This document shows positions 1-14,795 of a DNA stretch of 64,000 nt, one piece after another. Origin of the DNA: Brachypodius melanocephalos (lineage: Eukaryota; Chordata; Aves; Passeriformes; Pycnonotidae); contig VZSR01000520.1 in assembly GCA_013398615.1 (NCBI GenBank), positions 33,660,870 to 33,724,869 of the forward strand, given 5' to 3'. Within the stretch, counting starts at the first letter, position 1; the number at the start of each line of letters is the position of its first letter. Both the position numbers and the translations under genes were made by a program. Under the pieces are notes generated by a model, which ran no database searches, had not been told where the DNA came from, and was given only the letters and a program-made list of their open reading frames with translations.

Positions 1-3000
1 ATGCAGTCTGTTGACCTACAGAAGTCTCAACTATGGAAATTTAAGCAGTACCAGATATGATATTAATATTAATTTATTCCTGGCAGGTCTGTTACATGAC
101 TTGTTTGCTAAAAAGCTTCTATACTTGCATGATACAGATCTTATTTAGCTAAAAAGTAATCCTCAGAGCTAAAAGTTTGCCTTGCAAAAACAACAGCTAC
201 AAGAAAACATTATAAGCATATGAAAATAAAAAATGGACTGATTTTGCATTTAGTGATAAGAGCAGAGAGACAGAAAAACAGTGGCCTGTTTTGCTGATGA
301 CCTGCTGAAGCCCAATAAGCCAACAGCTGATAATGTATAAGCAGACAGAGCTATTCTGATGTGGAAAACAATTATTTTTAAAAGCAACAAAAGATTTAAA
401 GAACTCACTTCACCCATCTTCACCATAATTTTCCCAGTTCACTATCTTACTGTTTTTAAGTGGGTTCCAGCCAAAGAGATAATCAACTTTAAGCTGTGAT
501 ATAGAAGGACATGCTAGAAACATCCCCATCCTATATAAAAACCTAAAAATCAGCGATTATGACCATAAATAGTTACAAAACTCGGTGTGCAATGTATGCA
601 TTGCAAATCCATATGCAGAGTAATTTTAGGAACACAAAACTGCCCCTTGTTACATGCTGCTTTTTCAGCCTATTTTGCAAGTGTTAAGGTGGCTGCTATT
701 TTTAAACAAATCTATCAAACTTGAAGGTTTACCAGAGACTTGACAGTGTTATGCTATAATAATGAAACAGAAGTGTTCGTGAGGCAAAATGAGAAGAATT
801 TGCATGATACATGGAAAAAGTACGTAAAATTCTACAGCTGATACTTCCCAACCTCTGTGATAAAAATACACATTTTATATGTAGTCTATAATCAATATTT
901 ACAATTACATAGATTGAAACAGAACATTAATTATACACTGTGCTCTCCTATTTTTATTTTAGCTGATGACATTGTGCTGAAATGTGTCCATCTAGTCAAA
1001 GTATGACTTTGCATAAGAAATAATTTACAAACTCCTTTCAAAGGCACATGCATGTTGAGTCATTGTGCGTGACTATGTTCTGCAAGTATGAAAAGATTGT
1101 GACATAGCACATCAGTTAGAAATAAGCCATTCCATCAGAAAAATGATGAATAAACATAGTTCTGGATCTACAGACACAGGTTGCATTTTAATGCAGGGAT
1201 TTTGAAGGGTGGCCACATTATTAGGCTTAAAGCCACTGGATTGACCACACTACACCTACTTTACAAGTAAAGGTAATAATAATTTTTTTCTTTTGTAATT
1301 GGAGAAGAAACTGCAAAACCTATATAAATAGTTTTCCAAAATGCAGAATAAAACCCACTTATCTTATTTTCATTAACAAGGTAATTATTTTGAAAAATAA
1401 AAAGCATATTTCTTCAAATATTGTCTAAATAAAGCTTCCTAGCAGCTCAATATGGGTTTTCTTTTTTAAATGAGAACAATCAGCTAATAATACTACATTT
1501 GATCACTCACTAAACGAAACAAAGCAGCTGATGAACAAATACAAACCTTGAGCCAACACTTTTGTTCAGAGCCTATCCCAGATCATCACCTGTGCCCCAT
1601 GTCCCTCTTTGCCTCACCCCTCCCTCGCCTTCCTCCATGCCCAGCCCACCCTCTGTGTGCTCTGTGGCCCTGCTGGAGCCCCAGTTTGTTATTTCTCTGC
1701 CCTTCCCCCAGTTCTAGCATACCCCCTAAGGTATCCAATTGCTTCCCCTGCTGCAAAACACTTGTTGCTAGGAGAAAACCTACTGCTTGGCAACAGATTT
1801 TTAAAACAACAACTTTGGCTTTGTTACTCACTGAACTTCACATCACCAGCATGAAATAACGAACCCGTGTGGTCAGGAGTACATTTGTGTACTTGTAACT
1901 CCCTTGGAAATGACTGATCCCTTCCCACAAAGATGTGCTTGCCTTTTAGTTCCTTATTGCTCACAGCCCAGAATGCAGAAAGGTTCAAAATTGAAAGTTG
2001 TTTTTAAAAACTGCTCATTGTAGCCTTCCACTGAGATGGAAGCTCTTAGGGGACTTCTTTTCCTGTTAAGACAACATGTTCTTGCAATATTCTGCTGTAA
2101 TACTGATTTACACCTTATTTGATCATCCTATCAGCTTTTTAGAAAATAGCATGACTACCAGGCTACATTGCAAGAACTAATTTGACTACAGCAAGCACAC
2201 TGGAAACAATAAAACACCTTATGATAAAGTAAAGCAGCTGGTGACTCCAGAGCTTATTTAACTTTTTATCTCCATCTGAAAATTACATTGAGAGTCTTAA
2301 TTTACACACTGTAGCTACCAACACAGTAACCCCACAATGGTTCTCCCTTCAGAAGTCAGATGGCTACAGCTCTGGCAAGTACTGCATCACCACTGGCATC
2401 AGGGAATAATTAAGTACAGCCTTAGTTCTCAGGTTATGGCCAGTCCTAAACTTGGAGTATTTGTCATCTGCTGCAAACATTTTACATTTTGTCCCAGGTG
2501 TGACACCATGAGGTGACGCTGAAGTGCACGTAGGTCTCTGGATCACCTCCCTCCATCTGGAAGATTGGCACCACTGCATCTTCACTCCCCCCCTCCCAGC
2601 ACTGAAGCCACATTGTCTTCTTACCTTACCCACAAACCAGAAATGTATAAAATACATACACCTGTGATGAAAATGGGTGCAGGAGATCACAACTTCACAC
2701 AGTGCTGTTTATGAAATGGGCTCATAGTAATTTCTGTAATTTGGAATGTTCTTGCCTTTTGTGATTCATACCTTCACCCTTTGCCCTATGTAGGCAGTTC
2801 ATACATATAAACACATCACAATGCATTCCCTACAGAAATTCTGCCACTTTATCAGTCTAATCTGTAGCTGTGTTTCAACACTGCCTGGGCAAGGCCAAAT
2901 TCACCACTGGATCACTGTGCTCCACACAGAGACTCCAAAGCACTGTTTGTTATTGATGCCATTATTTTTCCAGTATTGAGTCGAAGGGTCAGAAGTAGAG

Positions 3001-6000
3001 CAAACTGTATTTCTGTTATTCAAAACCTAGGAGTAAAACAGAAGTTTCAATATCAAAAGAGGGAAAAAAACCCCTGTTACCAAGTGCCAAACAGGATAAA
3101 TAGAAAACCTCAGACCAAGATTTTTGAACTGAGGAGGCTCAAAGTCAGCCTACTGTGTCAATATTCAATTATGTGAGCAAAATACTGGATTTTTCACAAG
3201 AACTGAGGATACCAGGAATACAGAGTCCTTACTCCACTGCCTAAAACTCCAGGTTCCAGTTTAGAATACCTGAAGGTTCCTGGTTTTGAATGCTTGTGCC
3301 CCATGCAAAACTGTTATAATGTCAAGAAATTAATGTTTTTCTGTCCATCAGTCAATTATGGATGGAATTAAAGACTAAATAATTAGAAATAGCATGCAAT
3401 GACTTTTTAAGAAGCTGTTTTTCATTAATGACAGTTCTTCTGAACAACCACACTGAACACACTAGCTGTATGTGGCTTCTGGAAATATTAATTAGAAAAA
3501 TTGATCAAATGTTATAATGAAGAAATCAATTTGAAGTTAGAAAGGAAAGGAAAACCAGAGTTGTAGATCCAGTACTAGGTTCTATGAGTAAAATTTATAA
3601 TTAATAGAACTGTCAGAGTTCAAATTGAGCTTTGGAGATCTCTAGAGTTAAATCTCTAGATTGCCACTGGACTGAAAGCCAGCACTTGTAGTCCATGCTT
3701 GTATACAGTAAAAATATGCTTGCACACAGTACCACAGAAACCAGCACTTATTTTTCTGAACTTCTGAGACTATGAAAAAGGAATCAGAAGTGAATGATAT
3801 TCTTCTGAAGTACCTTTTTGCATTTATGTATGTGCATTTCTCTCAAATAGTCTGAAAAATGCTGTATTAAATATTCAAAGTCAGAACTGCGGTATTAGAT
3901 AAAAGATGACCAATCTTTTCATTACTAAAATAAAACAGGAATTCATAGATTAAAGCACATTATTCATTTTTTTATCCCTTTTGCCCTTAGCCAAAGAGAC
4001 TTCTGCATATAAAAATATGTACATACATATGTTATAACTATGACTAATGCCACTGTTTCAAAAGTGTTATGACACCACAGCAGCACTTACTACACTGGCA
4101 CTGCAGTAACCTCTAAGAAAAAAAAAAAAAAAGGTTATTTTTAATACAGCATTAATAAATATATATTTTTATAGCATCCCCAGGAAACAGACCACTTCCT
4201 CTCCCGCAAAGCAGATGTGATCTGCCATCTGCTGCTCGGGCTCAGCACACTGCTCTGGAAGGGCCATCTCCATGGCAGTGTGCAAAATCCTCCCAGCAGG
4301 AGAGGGAATGCACCCCCTCTCTCCCCGGATTCCAAAAGGCAAGGCAGAAGCTGTAGGTAGCTGTTAACCTGCCAGACTGCCAGGACAGCTGCCAGCAGAT
4401 CCTTCTCTAAGGGACAGCTATTTTCAATGTGAAGGGAGGGCCCACACCCTCCCATCTGTGCACCATCAGGCGCAGGTCAGAAGAGCCAGAGCCGAACCAT
4501 TGGCTAAGAAAGGGCTTCTAGCATTTCCAGAAAAATAAAACAAACACTTCCCTGTATACTAACTGCACAAAATTGGAAGAATTTGAACATACTGAAAACT
4601 ACAGAAAAAGCTTCTGACAACTAAAAGAGAAGCCCAAACAGCAGTATTATGGGGAAAAATTATCAAAGAGCTAAGAATAACATCAATGTACCTCAACAAA
4701 TCAGCTTTTGTTAGCACTGATATGGAAGCAAACAGATTAATATAACTGAAGCACCACCTAAGTTTTATAATTAAATTCCATATAAGCCTATCACATTTTC
4801 TCTCAACTTATTTTTTTTCGGGGGGGGGGGTTGGTTTTTGTGGATTAATTGTTAATTTTTTAATCTAAAACTTGTAAAAGTAAGGTGTTTCCCACTTAAT
4901 CAACATCAGGTCAGAAGAGTCCTCTTAGGTCACTCTTTTCTGTCCCCTGTTGTTACGGACAGCCTTACGACAAGATGTCTTGCTCCACAGTGCTTAGCCT
5001 GTAAGGGCTAGGAATCCTCTTCACATTATCTTCCCAAATTTTTCCATAGCTAGCTTTGTTTTCATTTGCTCCAGTGCCAATGCCCCTCAGCTTTATTTGG
5101 ATTATGCATAATCCTCTCGTGTTTACAAGGATCATATATTATTATGAAAGTTTCCTGCTCCTCCCAGGAAACGCAGCAGATTTCCAGTGCCACGCTGCCG
5201 TGCAGTCACCTCGGCACTGAGAGGGTGTAAGAGCAAGGCACAGGCTGGGTTTGGCATCCAGCCACGTTCCTCGAGGTTACAAGAGAACCACAGCCCCAGC
5301 CTGGGAGGAATCTAAGTGAACCTCTGCCTTGGTGCACACTGATGCTTCACTTGCCCTGCTGACCAGCCCCAGCTGGTTTCACTGGGCATGGCAGCCTCTG
5401 CTCTGGGTACATAAACCAGTGGAGCACAAAAACCACCATTCTGCCACCATTCCTTCTCCAAGGGAAGGAGAATCTGTAGGCTTACAAAACTAAAGGTGAG
5501 ACTACACTCTTGACAAGATGATGATGCTGATAACAGGGACAAGATGATGTCTCGTTGTGCCTGGGCAACTCATGCACAATGGAGATGCAGCTCTGATCAA
5601 GTACTACCCTAGTTCTTTGTCCTCCCCTGTCATTTCCATACTTGTCTTGCTCTTGCATTTCTGAATATTATTTTCTTTCTTTCACTGAAAGGTCTCCAAG
5701 TCTCACTTTTAATCAAACTTTGCCTTAGTCATGCAACTCTTCTCACTGAGTAGAGGTACTGCTTGAACTCAAAATATTCTGTTAACAAATCCAGCAATAT
5801 TTAGTGAAGTCTCAGTTATTTCATCAAAAAGTTCTTCCAGAATTCTGGTCAACTTCTCCATACTCTTCCACCAGCAAGTAATTGCCATCATTTCCATACT
5901 TTCATTTCCACTGCCAATTTTACCTTTGCCATCCATGATGAATATCACATTCCTGTTGAAGATTGAGGCAAAATATGACTTGCAGTTACGGTTGTAAGTG

Positions 6001-9000
6001 AATATCCATCACTGCTCTGATTGACACTGCACGTTAAATCATATTCTGTGGTTGGTTTATGGCTCTTGAAATACATTTTTCAAATTGTCTAACAGATTAG
6101 TGCACAAGGTTGGAATCTGCAGAGAACATGTAATTCCAAATGCTGCTTCTCCCTCAGTCCTCTCCTTTGGTTTACTATTGTCAGCTGATAGGCAGCTGGA
6201 ATAAATTTGAGCCCTGCTTCCTCGAGTGTAAGAGCCTTGTCCATTTGAGTCACTTTTCTAGTTCACTGGAGCACAGTTGGCAGGGAGAACAAGAATGACA
6301 GAAAAGGCACTCCCCCACAAAGCTAGGATTGATCAGAGCAAGCAAACTGGGAAGTTAATGCTTTCTGAGTAAAGAGCTGAAATGCAGAGTAGCAGCTTAC
6401 ACTTTTCAAGGAAGGGATTTTCATGCCATAAGAACTACAGCAACAGCATGGGTTTGGTGGGGAAGGTGAGAATTCTGGAACTTAAGTGAGCTGCTGAATC
6501 CCAGGTGAGATACAAACATTTCCTACCAGCTATTGTGTTTAACACCCATGGATTTGTCTTCACAAAAATATTCAGATATAAATCTTATTTTAAATCAAAT
6601 GTAATCCACACAGCAGAAAGACCACACCTACTCATAACACATCCCTGTATTTTTGAAGCTTAGGCTTTGATTCTGCAGCAAATGAAGAGAGTTTGGATGG
6701 CCAAGATAAAGCTACCTCATTGATTTTCCAGAGATCACCAGCTGCTCATACTATCATATCACAGTTTTAAAGGAAATTAAGTTTGATGTGTCAATTACTT
6801 TAATAGATCTGATAGCATTTCATGCTGTTTTATACTTTACAACAGAACTAGTTATTTCTGGCAATTGCAACCTACCAACTTGTGGCTAGGCATTCATTTT
6901 AATATGACAAAGCATCATCACAGACTGCATTTGTGTCACAGCATTTCATAACCCTCTGGTAAATCTTTGGGTCCGTGACCCTCACAATACCATCTGTTCC
7001 AATGCTAGTGTGGCTATCACTTCTTCAAATGGTCATAAATTAAAAACCAGACAGAATTCCAAAGAAGCTACTGTCAGCTGTCAGGACAAACTGTAAGAAG
7101 GACCATGGAAAAATGGAAATTGAAATGGCTTTGCAGCTGATAGAGGTTCACCTGCTCATCTTTTGAACACTTGTAAACACAAGACAATATCTGCCTTAAT
7201 TTATTACTTGCACCCATTTAGAAAATAAGAGGGTTGTTTTTAAATGAGAGAATGTACTTTTAAAACTGTGTCTTTATTTTAAAATACTTATTTTAAGGTA
7301 GCAAATCCCACTTAGCATCAGACACATTTTAAATCAGAAGTCAGGGCAAAACCCTTTCTTTTAGTAGGTCAGATCACTTTTGATAGATGGCAAGCATTCT
7401 TAGATAGCAAGTATTCTTCCAAAATTCTATCTAACACCAACTTTGTCCATGTAAATTTAGAGCTTTGAAACTATTTTCACACTCCATGTTGTACAGAAGA
7501 AATGTTGAATCCACATGATTTTTTTTGTTATTTCTATAGCCCTTTAAAGATAAAGTCTTTATATCACTCACAATTCACTATTTCATCTAAACATATTATA
7601 CTATGCAGGAATACAGCTAACTAAATTAATGTAACACGATATATTACATTATGTTCTGGAATAATTTAAAAAAGTCAACTTTTAACAGCACTGACCACAT
7701 TGAAGCCCGGTTTGGTTTTCTAATGACTCTGTCTTACATCGCTGCAGCAGAGAATTTACAAATGCTCACTCTTGTGCATTTGCTGATACATAATAAAAAT
7801 CTGAAATAATGAAAAAGCCTTCATAGTCTTTCCTCCTGCCTCTATTTTTTCTAATATTTGCACAAGTCTTTTCTTTTTGCATCAGTCCAGATGAAAGGTA
7901 GTAAAGAATGATTTTGTATGTCTGATTTCCTAAGGATATTGGTCTTAAGTAGTAGGTTCAATGTGTGAAATGTAAACAGTGTATTAGTAGTGGCTGAGGA
8001 AGATTGAACACACTGAGTTGCTGGAAGTCATTTCACCAAGATCACTGATTAAAGACTAATTATTAGAAAGCAGAAAAAAAAAATGGAACTCACACGTTAA
8101 TTTTAGATACATCCGTAAAAGAAGCATTTGTAAATTCACTTACAAAGTTTAGTTCCTGGGATAACAAGAAAGCATCCAAAAACTTTGGGATTTTTCATCA
8201 AAGTATTTAGAAAAAAAAAATAGAAAGAATCAAATGTCTGAATCCTAATGGGCCTACTAAAGCACGCTATATTGCTCAAGTGGCTTAGCTTTTAACAGTG
8301 TGAATAATGTCCATGTTTTCATATTTCTGCCAAGTAAGTCCTTTGCTTTGTTCATCTGAGCAGTACTAAAAGACTGAAGATTTCTTCCAGGTCAAATGCT
8401 TTATGTATAGATATGTGGCTCTTGTACATGAGCACTCCATTTTAACTCAGTGTTTTTCGAATATTTCTTTTTCCGTCAATTCTATACCAGCTCTTAAGAA
8501 AGAAAAGGTGTTCCTAAAATCAACTTCAAATCTAATTTAAGGGCTATTTCTTGAAAGCCAGCTTCCTTGAAGCATCACACCAGCATCTACCACAACACAG
8601 GATTTCTCAAATTAGTGTGAAAAAGCCACACATGTACAAACTGCACATCAGGGATTAGCAGAAAGAAGCTGTATTGCAGTGTGATGCAGAAAGTTTTCTC
8701 AATTCCCCCAGACTCCGATAAATGCATCTTAGTACAAAACTACATTCCACCTCAACACCTGGACAATAATATATACTTACAATCATTGTGACACACCTCA
8801 AGGTATTAAGCAGCCCTCTTTTGTTTACCTCCCACTAATCACAGAACAGCAGCACAGAGTTATGGTTTGCCATTTCTTACCAAACTGATCTTCCCCAGAG
8901 GGTATTATCCCTCTTCAGGGAAAAGCTGGCCTGAGAAGTCTTACAGTCAAAACTGTATTTATTGCATATAATGGTAATTACATAAACACACAAACAACAT

Positions 9001-12000
9001 AACAGCAAAAGAAGACTTACAACATTAGTTCTCCAATACTGACCCTGGTTACACATAAACAAACATTCCAGAGTTACATTTGTGCTCACCAATTCAAGTT
9101 AGGGACTGTAATAGTCTTCAATTTCCCCAAGGACATAAAGCAAAACTTAATACTATTTTGTTCAAAACCAGGTATGATTCTCATTTGTAGGAAGATGCAC
9201 CAAAGCACAGACCTGAACAGAACATCTAAGAACAACTAACCACTCCTTGTATAATAAAAGCAGCAATCCTTTTTCCTTTACATTTCTGTATCCATGTACT
9301 TCATATTTAGTTCTGGTTTGAAGTTAACTTGAATTTATTTTACTACCAAGTAAAAATGTAAGATAAGAAACAAAGATTTATAGAAGTAGTTTACCTTTAT
9401 CACCTATAAAAGTATGTTACTAAAAAACCGTGCAATGTTTAAATGAGCTCTCAAAACCAGAGCAAAAAGAAGTCAACAGAAACAACTTTACTGATGCCTC
9501 AGGTACTCCTGAACCAGTCTGCTATCCAAACAGACATCTCCTTCACCAAGCATCTCAGCTGCAATGACTTGGGAAATAATATATTCATTGAGCAAACCCA
9601 AGGCAACACTGACAAATCTTCCATAAAGGAAGGGAACTGTGAGAAAGAGAGATGTAAGTAAGTGAAGTGATATATTATTTAAGAGTATTGAAAGTGAATG
9701 ATACAAGGACCTCATTTTACATGGCTGAGCTGAATGGCTATCAAGGAGCTCCCAGAGGTCCCTTCACTTAAATTGCATGCACAGGCAAGAACTATCAAAT
9801 ATATCATTTTCACTGATAAATGATAGAGGTGATTTAATAATCTACATTTTAGTAGGAGGTCCGTCAGAGCCAGTACTAAATTTAAATATCATAAAGGAAA
9901 GTCCTCTGCCAATCATTCACAAGTCAAAACCCACAAAAGACACTCCACAGGCTCTTTTCAGCAGGCAGTGGGAATACTGATACTGCTGCCCTAACAAGAT
10001 TGACATCGGAGATACCTATGGGGGAAATTATTTTCTTCACAGTGCAAAGGCACTGGAAAGAATAATCACAGGAATTAAATGTGAGTCCTGTGAATGTGAT
10101 GCTTAGAAGGAGAAATCAGGAGGCTTGCATTGTATTTAAAGCCAGGTATGTCATCACACCTATGCTTCAGTTTCCCTATTTCTTACAGGGAATACATGCT
10201 TCAGGGCCAAACATTTAAACTTAACATGTTGAACACTACAAATTATTATGAAAAAAATACTACAACCTTATAAAAAAATCTGTATTTTTGATTTAGAAAA
10301 TGAGTAAAAAAGACTAGAGCTATTGCCTTACTCTCTGACATATCAACTCTTAGTTGCCATACCACTTGCACATGCTCAGCTTAGCCAGTTACTTTTTATT
10401 CTTCCAAATTTCCTTAAATGCTTAAATTTTCATGTCTAAAAATATAATAACTAATAGTTATAGTTATCAAATGCCAAGAGCTGTTTGCAAAGCTAGTGTT
10501 TTAACAAAGCATACAGACTAGAGTCAGGATTAACTGGTGAAACTAAAGAGTTCTTACCTCTTGGCTCTCTATAACGTCCACACATACTAGTATCAAAATT
10601 TAAAAGGTGCAGATCAACACTGTACTGCTGACTGAAAAAGTGGTGAAAGCCCAAAATAGCTTCCTGTCTTCAAGTTTATCATTACTTAGTCTCATCCACG
10701 ATGTATTTTTCCACCCATCTCAGCATAACCAGGTTGTTTACCATGATAGAAGTAGCATTAAAAGCATTAACAATTCTAAATATGCAGTCAGTTTTGTTCA
10801 GAGAAGACACTGGCTTTTTCCAGTGAGATGAAGTACACAAAGTGGCCAGAGAGCATCTCCCCTACTGAGAAACCAAGAGATGGCAGCTTTCTGAAGAGTA
10901 TTACCATATAAATATCTTCATGCCATTTGTTGCTATTTGATGAAGAGAATATACTCTAATAGGAATAATAATGGAAAAACAACCAACACACTTTCAAAAT
11001 AAACCGTTTTCAGAGATGCACAAAACCCACTTCAGATCTTCCCATGAATTAAAGCTCATTGAAATAAATGCTATCTCTGTAATTTGTTCATCTATATCAA
11101 AAAAGTAACTTGACATAAAAAATAGTCCACCATTAACCTTAAAGGCCAGTTCTCTAACTTAATCTAACACAAGTTTGCTACCAGAAAACACAGTCTATTT
11201 TTAAAGAAATCTAATCTTGGAGAAAATATATCATGCTATTCACACATAGTAAGTTGCAAGGTACAATTCATCTTTAAACAGTAGATTCATGAGCAGGGGA
11301 GCTATTGCCAAGTACAAAACTGGCTAGCAGAGAAGCTAAGCTTCAGCAAATGGAAAAGAGGTCTTAAATAAAATCTAAAATGAGATGAGCTGAGGAGGGA
11401 GAGAGAGACATAAGAAGACTGCTCCAGAATGGGGATTTGCAGAAAAAACTCTGAACCAGAGTAGACAACTTATCTGGGGAATACAGCTGCTTGACATAAT
11501 CTTACAAAAGCGAGCATTAAAATTATTTCCTGGGGACAGTTGCTTCCAGATCTCTAGTTTTGCATTAGGCTACTTTCTGCTTGATAAGGATAAGATAAAG
11601 CACAGTTTTCAAGAAAAAGTTGTTTATGGTTCCTAGTCAGAAAAAAAAAGAATTATAATTGATTAGGTAACTTCTGGTCCTCTCAAGAGCAGTCTGTTTT
11701 CTCAGGAAATAGCTTCTGTCAAAGCAAGTAAAGCTCCCCTGTGACGAATATAAAGCAAAAAGCAAAAGATCATTTAACCAGTGTATAGAAATGCACCTGA
11801 AAACTGCATGAAACTTACAGCAAAATACATGCACTGATAACTCCTGCACCATTTTACAATATTATGTTATTCTAAGACAGACTGAGAAAGAGTCAGGGCT
11901 CAGACACCTGGCAATGGTGCTGCAAGTTTTTCACACAGATTTACTCACCACCTCAACTAAGCCACATGGAATGGTTTATCTCATTCAGATTACTGTTGAT

Positions 12001-13644
12001 GGTAGCACTTAGTTATATTTCACCAATTTACAAAGTTATGCAGCACAAAAAAAAGAAAAGAAAAAAAAAAAGAAGAAACAACATCTGTAGATGACTGCAG
12101 GCTTCAAATGTCCTGTAGTTAAAGAGTTCTGACCTACAGAATTCTACAACAGAACCCCTCTCAAGAGAAGGAAAATAAAATCTCTCTTGTTCATTTAAAG
12201 TTGAGGATGGCTACTCTCTCAAAGCCTTTTTCACATTCTTTACATTTATTCCCCCCAATCCTTAAAAATGTTTCTTTATTAATTATATGAAATTCAATTA
12301 TAAGTGATTAGATGCCAGATGTTACCTACAAGCAAAGCATACCAGGTGCTACATAGCTTTTATTGCTGTGTAAGTTCTCAGCCCCAGCTATAAAGAAATA
12401 CACAAATAAATTCAATGAGCATAAAAATGCCCATGGAAGCAAAATAATCATAATTAGCTCAGTGCACACTTCAGCAGAATGACCTAATTTAAAAAGTGTT
12501 TTGCAAAGCAATTCTCATATTGAAAGGCAATTACACAGAGCAAAATAAAAATAGAACTTTTGAGATCCATGCAAAAAAGCACCAGCAAGTATCCATGAAA
12601 AGGGATGTAAGAGACTACAGAGGATAGCAGAAAAAAGCACACATTTTCAATTTTTTCCATGCCTTCTCTTTTTTCCTTTTTGTTCTTTTCTTGAAAATAA
12701 GGAGAATTTAAATATCAAGAACAAGTATTAGCACTTTACTGACACGAGGCCTCCTGGCCATTTCCTGAATTACTAAGACCTCTAAGACTACTGACATTTT
12801 CCTTCTGTTAAATTAGTCATCCTTGTTAATATTTTTTTGATTAGTATAAATCTGTATGTTTTACATTCTATTTTAGGCAGCCAGTTACCCAGAAAAAGGC
12901 ACAGAGGAAAAGGGATGTCAACAAAACCCATCTGTCAATGACTTCAATGTAGTTGGCCCTTTAGAGGGTAAAAGGTATAAGAAGATGGAAGGACTCTGGA
13001 AAGACATAACAGGAATTACCCTTTCTAAAACCTACAAAAAAAAAAGGCTGAAAAAGGAAATTTTTTATTATGGTGTGATCAGATGCTTTTACAATCTTGC
13101 TGGCTCTTCATCATCTCTACTTAGTACCACAAAAGAGATACTTCCCACATAAACAGTGATAAAGACTGATAAATATTTGTTTTCTTTAAATCATTAAGGT
13201 ATACTTGAACCTTTAAGAAAACCACCAAGAGAGACAGAAGCCTAAAAACCTAATTTCTGCAGATCCCAACTGAGGCCTTTCAGTTGTACTGTTTTGCTAC
13301 TGACACTTTGGTATGCAAAGACAGCAAGATGTATCCAAAATATTAGGCCAGAATATATGTGTAGATGTATACATGTGTGTATTTTATATGCACATAGTTA
13401 AGATGAGTGACAACAGTTGAGAAAGGTATTAATCATTTGCACCTTCCTTCCATGATTGCTATGGGTGATGTACCATGGAAACAAGAGAAGAAAGAACAAA
13501 ACCTGTGCTTATTGATTTTTACCACTGGTAAAAATAAAGCAAGTCTTGCATAACAGGAAATGTAACAAGACTTTGTCCACAGACAAGTGTTTCCATTATG
13601 TTTCCTAACACAAATCATTACAAAGCTTGCCTTGCCTGCATTCC

Positions 13645-13805
13645 TAGAATTGCAAGATGACAGAAGTAGGAAGGGAACTTAAGATTCTCTACAGCCAAAC
13701 TTGAAGTAGAATTACCTACAGTGGTTTGTCAAGGGCTGTCAGATTTTGAGTATCTCCAAGGATGTAAGACCCCCACAAACTCTTGGCAAGTGGGTGCATC
13801 TTACA
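13645..13805 (-). mobile_element. CR1 LINE 3' fragment, diverged
   Basis: Read on the plus strand, this looks like a reversed CR1 tail. GGAAGGGAACTTAAGATTCT, then GTCAAGGGCTGTCAGATTTT, then GAGTATCTCCAAGGATGTAA, then CCCCCACAAACTCTTGGCAA follow the order of the reverse complement of the CR1 3' region. Several short indels and substitutions mark it as old. It is oriented with TTC7B. Confidence 0.7.
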
Positions 13806-14556
13806 TGTGCATCTAGAATACTGCTACCATTACAAAAATGCTATCTCATCACGCTGCTGTTCCTGGCAATTACCTGAAAGAGTGTAGGGCAGGGAATCCC
13901 ACCTCAGATGCTTTGTTATGATGCTTAGAAAATGAAAGCCCTGTTCCACACTGGGCCATTGTGATCCTTGGATTTTTTTCCTTGGACTTGAAACTATTCT
14001 TGGTTGCTACTTCCCAAATTATAATATTTGATCCATAGTTGCTGTATATGAAATGAATTAATAACATCTCAATTTTGATAACAGAACCCAATTTGAAGAC
14101 TTTATTCTACAAAATGTATATCAAACCTTGAGATGAACACTACTTGTATTTCAAAAACTGAAAACAAAGAGTCTTAAAATCTTCCAAGCAAAGAGAAGAA
14201 ACTCTGGAGTAATACTGCATGTTGCAGACTAACCTGCTTGTACAGCAAATTGTCATGAATTATCTGATGGCTGAAGTTTTATCAGTTCCACACAATACAA
14301 TAAACACAGTGGAATGATTCGTGACCTGCCAAATAAAGAGCAGTAACTCTAGCCAAAGCATCCCTTCCTCCTGCCAACATCTGCCACTAATTAATTTTCC
14401 ACTTTTTAAAATGGGAACAAACAGAAGTGATAAAACGGTTTCTGGCAAGCTGTGCCTGAATAGATAAACTGTGGAAAAATCTATCACACAGATAACATGA
14501 AAAAATAAATTTAAAGCTGAGATTGTGGGCAAAAATCCTTATACTAAAAAACCTCT

Positions 14557-14795
14557 CAAAAAAAAAAAAACCACCAAAAAAAAAAAACCAAAAAAACAAA
14601 AACAAACAAAAAAATCCAAAAAACAAACCAAAACCCAATAAAACAAAACAACAACAACAACAACCAAAAAAAAACCCCCAAAAAACCACCCACCCCAGCT
14701 TTCTTAGCCCTTGAGTGTTTGGGAGGGGTTTTTTTTTGTTGAGTTTTTTTTGGGGGGGGTATGTTTTTTGCTTGGTTGGTTTTGGTTTTTTGTCT
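14557..14795. repeat. Strand-biased low-complexity block: A/C-only followed by G/T-rich
   Basis: From 14557 to 14697 the plus strand has no G and only two T: poly-A runs broken by C, CC and a CAA repeat. From about 14712 to 14795 it switches to nearly pure G and T. The two halves are roughly complementary and could fold into a long imperfect hairpin. Lysine- and glycine/phenylalanine-rich open frames here are artefacts of composition. Confidence 0.85.

Noticed and set aside
5920..5990. Fragment of an old CR1 ORF2
   Set aside because: Only a short phrase (GTTGAAGATTGAGGCAAA) looks familiar; too little to call without a search.
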